Shown here in pieces: positions 1 to 5,071 of a DNA stretch of 5,071 nucleotides. The stretch is from Chitinophagaceae bacterium (GTDB lineage Bacteria > Bacteroidota > Bacteroidia > Chitinophagales > Chitinophagaceae), in assembly GCA_003151295.1 (NCBI GenBank), contig PLXD01000071.1, forward strand, positions 1 through 5,071, read 5' to 3'. The notes under the pieces are model-generated. The model searched no databases and was not told the origin of the DNA. It was given only the letters and a program-made list of their open reading frames with translations. Position 1 is the stretch's first letter. The number at the start of each line of letters is the position of its first letter. Position numbers and translations under genes: made by a program.

Positions 1-718
1 GGACCTGGGTATGGTGCAGGAACAGGATATCGTGCTGATCTTCAGCAAAAGCGGTGAAAGCGCCGAGATCAAAGTATTACTCTCGTTTATTAAAAATTTC
101 GGCAATATATTGATCGGCATGGTAGGTAATCTCCACTCCGTACTGGCAAAACAGGCTGATATTGTGCTGAACACAACAGTTTTAAAGGAGGCCTGTCTGA
201 ACAACCTGGCTCCTACCAGCAGCACGACGGCACAAATGGTGATGGGGGATGCGCTGGCGGTCACCCTGATGGAAATGCGCGGTTTCGGCAGTGAAGACTT
301 CGCCAGATTTCATCCCGGTGGCATGCTGGGGAAAAAACTATACCTGCGGGTAGAAGACCTGTATCTTCACAATGAGCGACCTGCCGTAAACATGGACACC
401 CCGCTGAGGGAAGTGATTATGGAGATCACCTCTAAACGGCTGGGAGCCACCGCCGTAACAGGGAACAATGACGAATTACTGGGTATTATCACCGATGGCG
501 ACCTGCGCAGAATGCTGGAAAAGAATGTGGTCCCCGCCGGAGTGATTGCCAAAGACATCATGAACGCAGGCCCGAAGACCATCGGGGCAGACGCGCTGGC
601 AGTCGAGGCGCTGGATCAATTGCGGAGATGCGATATCTCCCAACTCGTCGTTACCAACGGGAAAAACTATTTGGGTTTTATACATTTGCATGACCTTATC
701 CGGGAAGGGATCATTTAA
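1..718 (+). CDS. kdsD: Arabinose-5-phosphate isomerase KdsD/KpsF/GutQ family, 3' part (N-terminus outside window)
   Basis: This cytoplasmic enzyme interconverts D-ribulose 5-phosphate and D-arabinose 5-phosphate, the first committed step to Kdo, the inner-core sugar of LPS. The open frame enters from the left edge: the first full codon is at 2-4 and reads D-L-G-M. The ATG at 11 is therefore internal, not the start. About 238 residues are visible; compared with the roughly 320-330 aa family, some 85-90 are missing. In visible numbering, the SIS sugar-phosphate domain shows SKSGES (15-20), a conserved Glu in LKEAC (63), TSSTT (72-76) and HPGG (His 104, the conserved histidine implicated in catalysis). 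Two CBS domains follow, at about 115-180 and 185-238, the first containing GIITDGDLRRML. This SIS-CBS-CBS order is typical of KdsD. GutQ and KpsF are paralogues with the same reaction, so the exact symbol is less certain than the activity. The gene ends in TAA, 47 bases before manC. Confidence 0.93.
   Translation, partial: DLGMVQEQDIVLIFSKSGESAEIKVLLSFIKNFGNILIGMVGNLHSVLAKQADIVLNTTVLKEACLNNLAPTSSTTAQMVMGDALAVTLMEMRGFGSEDFARFHPGGMLGKKLYLRVEDLYLHNERPAVNMDTPLREVIMEITSKRLGATAVTGNNDELLGIITDGDLRRMLEKNVVPAGVIAKDIMNAGPKTIGADALAVEALDQLRRCDISQLVVTNGKNYLGFIHLHDLIREGII
681..688 (+). promoter_or_regulatory. Possible Bacteroidota -7 promoter element for manC
   Basis: TACATTTG at the 3' end of kdsD matches the Bacteroidota -7 consensus TAnnTTTG exactly and lies 77 bases before the manC start. 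It would imply a leader of about 70 bases. No TTTG lies at the expected -33 distance; the nearest, at 670-673, is too close. An exact match to six fixed bases is expected about once per strand by chance in a window of this size, so this is only a candidate for a second promoter inside an operon. Confidence 0.15.
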
Positions 719-738
719 CACTCATCACTCATCATCAT
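719..738 (+). repeat. CACTCATCA-type short intergenic repeat after kdsD
   Basis: Directly after the kdsD stop codon, the sequence is a short tandem of CACTCAT/CATCA units that decays into CATCATAA. The 13-mer CACTCATCACTCA at 719-731 recurs exactly at 4518-4530, between the HAD and feoB genes. It encodes nothing. Its place right behind a stop codon in both cases suggests a genome-wide intergenic repeat family or slippage-prone microsatellite. Its function is unknown. Confidence 0.6.
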
Positions 739-765
739 AACAATTAGTTAAACGGCTGAATAAAG

Positions 766-1848
766 ATGAACAAACATTGCTACGTCGTGATCATGGCTGG
801 CGGGATCGGCAGTCGCTTTTGGCCCATGAGCCGCCAGGATTTCCCGAAACAGTTCCTGGATATCCTCAATACCGGGAAGACATTGATCCAATGGACCTTC
901 GAGCGTTTTTCATCTTTTATCCCGGTGGAAAATATTTACGTGGTGACCTCGCATGAGTATTCCGAGATCGTGTATGAGCAATTGCCCGATCTGCCCAGGG
1001 AGAATGTGCTGGGCGAGCCGTCCCGGAAGAATACGGCGCCCTGCATCGCATATATCTCATTCAAGCTGCAGCAGAAGGATCCGAAAGCCTCCTTGATCGT
1101 GGCGCCGGCCGATCACCTGATCCTGGATATAAAAGGGTTTAATAAAGTATGCCTCGAATCACTCAGTTTCGTCAATAAGCATAATGCATTCATTACCCTG
1201 GGGATCAAGCCCACGCACCCCAATACCGGTTATGGATACATCCAGCATGAACAGTATTCGGTATCGGATAACGTATATAAGGTGAAGACTTTTACCGAGA
1301 AACCAAATCTTCAACTTGCCAGGACCTTTCTTTCCAGCGGAGACTTTTTATGGAACGCAGGCATTTTTGTATGGCAGGTGAAAAATATCATCAGCGCCTT
1401 TGAGAAATATCTACCGGAAATGTACGATGTGTTTTTCGCGGACAAGGAAAAGTTCAATACGCCCGAAGAGAAAAAGGCACTCGAACATATTTACCCTCTC
1501 TGCACCAATATCTCCATAGATTTCGGGATCATGGAAAAAGCGGATAACGTATATGTGATCCCTTCTTCCTTCGGATGGAGCGACCTGGGGACCTGGAAAA
1601 GCGCTTATGATAACCTGGAAAAAGATTACCTGGGCAATGCCGTGGCCGGCGATAACGTGGTGGTCATAGATTCCACGAAATGTATGGTCCATGCCCCCAG
1701 CGAAAAGCTCCTGGTTTTGCAGGGCCTGGATGATTTTATTGTCGTTGATACGCCCGATGTGCTGCTGATCTGTAAAAAAGAACATGAACAGGATATAAAG
1801 GAATATGTAGCAGAGGTGAAACGTAATAAAGGAGACCGGTTCCTTTAA
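766..1848 (+). CDS. manC: Mannose-1-phosphate guanylyltransferase (GDP-mannose pyrophosphorylase)
   Basis: This cytoplasmic enzyme makes GDP-mannose from GTP and mannose 1-phosphate, supplying mannose, and through further enzymes fucose or rhamnose, to surface glycans. The 360-aa protein carries the nucleotidyltransferase signature with GGIGSRFWPMSR and PKQF at residues 12-30. It also has PADH (114-117), GIKPTHPNTGYGYI (146-159), FTEKP (176-180), WNAGIFVW (196-203), SIDFGIMEK (250-258) and FGWSDLGTW (269-277), all typical of ManC/GMP enzymes. A short C-terminal part (about 285-345) fits the left-handed beta-helix that follows this domain. The protein stops where the longer bifunctional enzymes (about 470-480 aa) continue into a cupin-type phosphomannose isomerase domain, so it should be monofunctional. 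ATG 766 is the first start after an in-frame TGA at 757-759. Only a weak A-rich stretch precedes it, with no real Shine-Dalgarno. kdsD upstream also feeds envelope sugar synthesis. Confidence 0.95.
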   Translation: MNKHCYVVIMAGGIGSRFWPMSRQDFPKQFLDILNTGKTLIQWTFERFSSFIPVENIYVVTSHEYSEIVYEQLPDLPRENVLGEPSRKNTAPCIAYISFKLQQKDPKASLIVAPADHLILDIKGFNKVCLESLSFVNKHNAFITLGIKPTHPNTGYGYIQHEQYSVSDNVYKVKTFTEKPNLQLARTFLSSGDFLWNAGIFVWQVKNIISAFEKYLPEMYDVFFADKEKFNTPEEKKALEHIYPLCTNISIDFGIMEKADNVYVIPSSFGWSDLGTWKSAYDNLEKDYLGNAVAGDNVVVIDSTKCMVHAPSEKLLVLQGLDDFIVVDTPDVLLICKKEHEQDIKEYVAEVKRNKGDRFL

Positions 1849-1898
1849 ACCAGAACCTTTAAACCAGAACCCGTAAAGAAGATCCCTTAAAAATAGAA
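1842..1898 (+). repeat. Degenerate 14-bp tandem repeat across the manC stop codon and following spacer
   Basis: CCTTTAAACCAGAA occurs twice, perfect and back to back, at 1842-1855 and 1856-1869. Two diverged units appear to follow: CCCGTAAAGAAGAT (1870-1883) and CCCTTAAAAATAGAA (1884-1898, 15 bases). The first unit contains the manC stop codon (TAA at 1846-1848). The array fills nearly all of the spacer before the exonuclease start at 1910. The first two copies are certain; the relation of the third and fourth is my reading of partial matches. Confidence 0.75.
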
Positions 1899-1909
1899 CT
1901 CATTCCCGG

Positions 1910-2626
1910 ATGTCACTCTATCCCCTTCATAGCATTCTTTTTATAGACATCGAAACGGTTTCGCAATATGCCGCTTTCGATGAGCTGCCGGATGAGGGAA
2001 AGGAACTCTGGCGTCACAAGGCAGAGCTGCTCATCAAGGACAAACAGGCCGCTACGCCCGACACGATCTATGATCGTGCGGCCATCTACGCCGAATTCGG
2101 CAAGATCGTCTGTATAAGTTGCGGATTTATCCAGGGCACAGGACCCGATAAAAAAATATCCCTGAAATCCTTTTATGGTGACGACGAGTGGATGGTCCTT
2201 TCCCAATTTTGTGAAATGCTGGAGAAATGGACCGTTGGTAACCGCTATCTATGCGCCCATAACGGAAAGGAATTCGACTTCCCCTACCTGTGCCGAAGGA
2301 TGATCATCCACGGGATCGCGATCCCATCTCTTCTCCGGATTGCCGGAAAAAAACCCTGGGAGATAACCCATATCGATACACTGGAAAGCTGGAAATTCGG
2401 AGACTACCGGAGCTATACCTCGCTCAATCTGCTGGCCTATGTCCTGGGCATCCCTACCCCTAAGGACGATATCGACGGCAGCCAGGTCGGCAAAGTATAT
2501 TGGACGGAGCACGACCTGTCAAGGATTGTGACCTATTGCCAGAAGGACGTGATCACTGTAGCGCAGGTATACCTGCGGCTCCAGGGGGAAACTCCGATCA
2601 GACCCGAAAATATAGCGCTCAGATAA
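1910..2626 (+). CDS. Stand-alone 3'-5' exonuclease, DEDDy type, PolB-like exo2 family
   Basis: This 238-aa protein is a predicted ribonuclease-H-fold 3'-5' exonuclease, related to the proofreading domain of family B DNA polymerases but without a polymerase domain. The four metal-binding acidic residues and the tyrosine are visible. Motif I is FIDIETVS (Asp13, Glu15). Motif II is AHNGKEFDFPYL (Asn118, Asp123). Motif III is YCQKD (Tyr209, Asp213), whose YxxxD spacing marks the DEDDy subclass. The catalytic site looks intact. The IDTLESWKFGD segment (155-165) and SLNLLAYVLGIPTPKDDIDG (171-190) are typical of this family (Pfam DNA_pol_B_exo2). The substrate and cellular role are not known from sequence; single-stranded DNA or RNA trimming in repair or turnover is a general guess. 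ATG 1910 is the only start after an in-frame TAA at 1874-1876, and no Shine-Dalgarno is seen. The aminotransferase gene starts 21 bases downstream, which suggests co-transcription. Confidence 0.88.
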   Translation: MSLYPLHSILFIDIETVSQYAAFDELPDEGKELWRHKAELLIKDKQAATPDTIYDRAAIYAEFGKIVCISCGFIQGTGPDKKISLKSFYGDDEWMVLSQFCEMLEKWTVGNRYLCAHNGKEFDFPYLCRRMIIHGIAIPSLLRIAGKKPWEITHIDTLESWKFGDYRSYTSLNLLAYVLGIPTPKDDIDGSQVGKVYWTEHDLSRIVTYCQKDVITVAQVYLRLQGETPIRPENIALR

Positions 2627-2647
2627 TGAATAATAAAAAGAGTATCC

Positions 2648-3799
2648 ATGGCACCCCCCATCTTAAGTAAACTTCCCCGGGTAGGCACCACTATTTTTAC
2701 GGTGATGAGCTCTTTGGCGACGGAATACGGGGCCGTCAACCTCGGCCAGGGCTTTCCGGATTTCCCGATGAGCGAAGAGTTGGTGTCCTTGGTGAACCGG
2801 GCGATGACCAGCGGCTTTAACCAGTACACGCATATGAACGGATTTCCGGCCCTGCGGGAGGTGCTGGCGGATAAGATCCAGACCCTCTATGCAGCCCATG
2901 TCGATCAGGACAGCCAGATCACCGTTACCCCCGGCGGAACCTATGCGATCTATACCGCGCTGACGACAGTATTGCAACCCGGCGACGAAGTGATCGTATT
3001 CCAGCCCTGCTATGATAGTTATATCCCGAATATCCAGGTCAACGGGGCGATACCCGTTCTGATAGACCTTCCCTTCCCTGACTATAGGATCGATTGGAAA
3101 GAAGTGAAACGAAGGGTAAGCCCTCGCACCCGGATGATCATGCTGAATTCCCCGAACAATCCCACCGGCGCTGTCCTCCGGGAAGAGGATATGCAACAAC
3201 TTCGCTCCCTGGTCCGTGATACGAATATCCTGATCTTATCCGACGAGGTCTATGAACACCTGATCTACGACGGAATTCCTCACCAATCCGTCCTTCGTTA
3301 TCCCGACCTGGCGGAAAGAAGCTTCGCCTGTTATTCCTTTGGAAAGGTCTATCACTGCACCGGCTGGAAACTGGGCTATTGCATCTCTTCCGCGCCGCTG
3401 ATGAAGGAGTTCAGGAAAGTGCATCAATTCAACTGCTTCAGTTGCCATACTCCTTCGCAGGTAGCCCTGGCGGAATTTTTGGCGGATAAAAGTTCCTACG
3501 AAGCTGTGGGCCCGTTCATGCAGCAGAAAAGGGATTATTTCCGGCAATTGATGGAGCAGACGAAATTCACGCCTCTTCCAAGCTATGGAAGCTATTTCCA
3601 GTTATATAAATATGACCGGATCAGCGATGAGAGCGATAAAGACCTGACGATCAGGATCACCAAAGAGTATGGAGTGGCGACGATTCCCGTATCGGCTTTT
3701 TACATCGGCGAAAAAGACGATAAGGTGATCCGCTTCTGCTTTGCAAAAAAGAACGAGACCCTGGAGAAAGCCGTGGAGAGGCTGTCGAAAATAAATTGA
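2648..3799 (+). CDS. ybdL: PLP-dependent class I aminotransferase, YbdL-like methionine aminotransferase
   Basis: This predicted cytosolic fold-type I transaminase has 383 aa, a full length for the family. Visible landmarks are GFPDFP (35-40, N-terminal substrate-site region), NSPNNPTGAV (167-176, cofactor-binding Asn171), SDEVYEHLIYDG (198-209, Asp199 for the PLP pyridine nitrogen), SFGKVYHCTGWKLGYC (230-245, Lys233 as the Schiff-base lysine) and IRFCFAKK (361-368, Arg362 for the substrate carboxylate). The motif after the lysine, IPVSAFY and the CFAKK ending match E. coli YbdL, which prefers methionine, histidine and phenylalanine and belongs with the kynurenine/glutamine transaminase K group. 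Methionine salvage or aromatic amino acid transamination is therefore likely, but substrate cannot be read from sequence alone. ATG 2648 follows the exonuclease stop by 21 bases; AAAAAGAG at 2636-2643 is a weak ribosome-binding candidate. The omega-amidase/nitrilase gene that often accompanies such enzymes is not next to it. Confidence 0.9.
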   Translation: MAPPILSKLPRVGTTIFTVMSSLATEYGAVNLGQGFPDFPMSEELVSLVNRAMTSGFNQYTHMNGFPALREVLADKIQTLYAAHVDQDSQITVTPGGTYAIYTALTTVLQPGDEVIVFQPCYDSYIPNIQVNGAIPVLIDLPFPDYRIDWKEVKRRVSPRTRMIMLNSPNNPTGAVLREEDMQQLRSLVRDTNILILSDEVYEHLIYDGIPHQSVLRYPDLAERSFACYSFGKVYHCTGWKLGYCISSAPLMKEFRKVHQFNCFSCHTPSQVALAEFLADKSSYEAVGPFMQQKRDYFRQLMEQTKFTPLPSYGSYFQLYKYDRISDESDKDLTIRITKEYGVATIPVSAFYIGEKDDKVIRFCFAKKNETLEKAVERLSKIN

Positions 3800-3887
3800 C
3801 CGACAACAAATTAATCGGGCAACGACTTGACCACTTAATAAATCAGAAAGAAAAATATTCATCAATAAACACAATTCATCATTTTCC

Positions 3888-4502
3888 ATGAGCACAATCA
3901 ATACCCTTGTTTTCGATCTCGGCAACGTACTGATAGACTGGAATCCGCATTACCTGTTCACCCGGATCTTTCCCGAAGAAAAGGAGCGGAACTGGTTCAT
4001 TGACAACATATGCACCATGGACTGGAACGAAGAGCAGGACGGGGGCAGAAGCCTGCAGGAAGGAACGGAACTCCTGGTTAGAAAATTTCCGGATCATGAA
4101 ACCTCCATCCGCGCCTATTATGACTATTGGGAGGAAATGCTCGGAGATCCCATTAAAGGAACGGTGGAGATATTCCGTCATCTGAAAGCCACTACGGACA
4201 TGAAATTTTATGCGTTGACCAACTGGAGCGCTGAGACCTTCCCGATAGCCTTGTCGCGTTATGATTTCCTGCATTGGTTCGATGGACGTATCGTTTCGGG
4301 AGAAGAGAAGACAAGAAAACCTTTTGAAAAAATCTACCGTGCATTGATCGACAAGTATGCCATAGAGCCTTCCCGCACCGTATTTGTAGATGATAATGCC
4401 CGTAACCTGGTCCCCGCAGAAAAATTGGGTTTTCATACCATCCATTTCAAATCTCCGGAACAGTTCAGGGAAGAGCTGAAACGATTGGGGGTAGCGGTGT
4501 GA
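3888..4502 (+). CDS. HAD-superfamily hydrolase (subfamily IA, YihX-like sugar-phosphate phosphatase)
   Basis: This 204-aa protein is a predicted soluble phosphatase of the haloacid-dehalogenase superfamily. Motif I is FDLGNVLIDW with nucleophile Asp10; motif II is ALTNWS with Thr111; motif III is the lysine in TRKPFEKIY (Lys144); motif IV is VFVDDNARN with Asp168 and Asp169 for Mg2+. Residues about 20-90 form the helical cap of subfamily IA. At the second motif-I position, where many HAD phosphatases have the general acid Asp (DxD), this protein has Gly (D-L-G-N-V). E. coli YihX, a glucose-1-phosphate phosphatase, has the same DLGNV motif, so this is a subfamily trait, not evidence of inactivity. 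The natural substrate is unknown; a sugar phosphate is the best guess. The gene starts after an 88-base AT-rich spacer without a clear Shine-Dalgarno, so it may have its own promoter. Its TGA stop lies in the hairpin shared with feoB. Confidence 0.88.
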   Translation: MSTINTLVFDLGNVLIDWNPHYLFTRIFPEEKERNWFIDNICTMDWNEEQDGGRSLQEGTELLVRKFPDHETSIRAYYDYWEEMLGDPIKGTVEIFRHLKATTDMKFYALTNWSAETFPIALSRYDFLHWFDGRIVSGEEKTRKPFEKIYRALIDKYAIEPSRTVFVDDNARNLVPAEKLGFHTIHFKSPEQFREELKRLGVAV

Positions 4503-4531
4503 GTGGGGAGTAGTCACCACTCATCACTCAC
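4499..4531. terminator. Imperfect hairpin between convergent HAD and feoB genes, possible bidirectional terminator
   Basis: GTGAGTGGGGAGTAG (4499-4513) can pair with CCACTCATCACTCAC (4517-4531) around a TCA loop. I count 12 Watson-Crick pairs, one G-U pair and two mismatches. The right arm holds the CACTCATCACTCA repeat also found behind kdsD, so the stem is in effect two inverted copies of that repeat. It includes the stop codon of the HAD gene (4500-4502) and of feoB (4528-4530 on the minus strand). Only a three-T run follows on the plus strand and none on the minus strand, so strong intrinsic termination is doubtful. The hairpin is visible; its function is inferred. Confidence 0.4.
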
Positions 4532-5071
4532 TTTAAGATCTGGAACGCGGCCAGGCTCATCGCATAAGCCAGCCCGGTCATATAGACCAGTTGAATGACC
4601 GGCCATTTCCAACTGCGGGTCTCCCGTCTTACGACGGCCAGGGTGCTCATGCATTGCATGGCCAGCACATAGAAGACCATGAGGGATATGCCGCTGGCAA
4701 GCGTATAAACCGGGCTTCCGTCATCACGCCTGGCGGATTCCATTCTCTGTCTCAGCGTTTGCCGGTCGGCGTCTTTCCCTCCTTCCACGCTATAGAGAGT
4801 GGCCATGGTCCCTACAAAGACTTCCCGGGCAGCAAAAGACGTGATAAGGGCAATGCCTATCTTCCAATCATAGCCCAGCGGATGAATGATCGGCTCAATG
4901 GTCTTTCCCAGCAGGCCCGCGTATGAGTTTTCGAGCAGGGCAGCCTGCTTTTGTTTTTTCAGTTCTGCAGACTGGCCGGGATGTAAAGCGACCTCGCGGT
5001 TATATTGCTCCACCACTCCCTTCAGCCGCCCCTTTGGACCATAGCTGCTAAGCGCCCAGAGTATCAGGCTG
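4528..5071 (-). CDS. feoB: Ferrous iron transport protein B, C-terminal part (5' end outside window)
   Basis: FeoB is the inner-membrane Fe2+ importer with an N-terminal G domain and a C-terminal membrane domain. Only the last 180 residues lie here. The frame stays open to the right edge, reading S-L-I-L-W-A-L-S-S-Y-G-P before the GTG at 5016, so that GTG is not the start. The visible part has the end of a membrane helix (SLILWALSSYG), a hydrophilic loop, then ENSYAGLLGKTIEPIIHPLG, DWKIGIALITSFAAREVFVG and TMATLYSVEGG. After a charged loop with LRQRM come two further hydrophobic helices. The first contains AMQCMSTLAVVRRE, whose Cys probably matches the conserved cysteine of the second gate region; the second is the C-terminal VYMTGLAYAMSLAAFQIL. 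These motifs are characteristic of FeoB. G-domain, FeoA and any iron-responsive promoter would lie beyond the window. The gene is convergent with the HAD gene, 25 bases between stop codons. Confidence 0.95.
   Translation of the reverse strand, partial: SLILWALSSYGPKGRLKGVVEQYNREVALHPGQSAELKKQKQAALLENSYAGLLGKTIEPIIHPLGYDWKIGIALITSFAAREVFVGTMATLYSVEGGKDADRQTLRQRMESARRDDGSPVYTLASGISLMVFYVLAMQCMSTLAVVRRETRSWKWPVIQLVYMTGLAYAMSLAAFQILK

Noticed and set aside
11..13. ATG as the start of the kdsD gene
   Set aside because: The codons before it read D-L-G in frame, part of the conserved SIS region, and a start here would lack the first third of the protein.
1842..1898. CRISPR-like array
   Set aside because: The units are only 14 bases and directly adjacent, without spacers, so this is a simple tandem repeat.
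2663..3199. 178-aa open frame on the minus strand opposite the aminotransferase
   Set aside because: It is a shadow of a strongly recognised aminotransferase; its own translation shows no family motif.
3827..3859. TTGACC plus an AT-rich stretch as a promoter for the HAD gene
   Set aside because: The -10 side is poor, and sigma-70-style boxes are not the norm in Bacteroidota. No TAnnTTTG match exists in this spacer, so a promoter here is possible but not supported.
3879..4520. 213-aa open frame on the minus strand opposite the HAD gene
   Set aside because: It mirrors the HAD coding frame, has no recognisable motif, and the plus-strand protein has all four HAD motifs.
4591..4926. 111-aa plus-strand open frame across feoB
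   Set aside because: It lies antisense to highly conserved FeoB membrane segments and has no recognisable domain.
5014..5016. GTG as a possible start of a short 162-aa minus-strand protein
   Set aside because: The frame continues upstream to the window edge with FeoB-like residues, so this is an internal valine codon.

Overview
The window looks like an ordinary chromosomal stretch of a Bacteroidota bacterium, possibly of the Chitinophagaceae or a related family. The base composition is balanced. None of the four visible start codons has a strong Shine-Dalgarno sequence, as is usual in that phylum. The proteins resemble Bacteroidota versions of their families, notably the short one-domain ManC and the FeoB C-terminus. 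The lineage is inferred from sequence style, not from a database search.

Layout: five genes run on the plus strand and one converges on them from the right. (1) Positions 1-718 hold the 3' part of kdsD (arabinose-5-phosphate isomerase, the first step to Kdo); its 5' end lies outside the window. (2) 766-1848 is manC (GDP-mannose synthesis). (3) 1910-2626 is a stand-alone DEDDy 3'-5' exonuclease of the PolB-exo2 type. (4) 2648-3799 is a YbdL-like methionine/aromatic aminotransferase. (5) 3888-4502 is a HAD-superfamily phosphatase. (6) 4528-5071, minus strand, is the C-terminal part of feoB (ferrous iron transport), cut by the window end.

The five plus-strand genes are separated by 47, 61, 21 and 88 bases, with no convincing terminator between them. 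They may be partly co-transcribed, but they do not form one pathway. kdsD and manC both feed cell-surface glycan synthesis (Kdo for LPS; GDP-mannose for O-antigen, exopolysaccharide or fucose). The exonuclease, aminotransferase and HAD enzyme look like housekeeping genes. feoB belongs to a separate minus-strand unit.

The least ordinary signals are in the short spacers. A degenerate 14-bp tandem array fills the manC-exonuclease gap and takes in the manC stop codon. A CACTCATCACTCA repeat lies directly behind kdsD and recurs between the convergent HAD and feoB genes, where it forms a hairpin that includes both stop codons. I see no mobile element, CRISPR array, RNA gene, defence system or clearly new system. 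No stretch longer than 300 bases lacks a gene.
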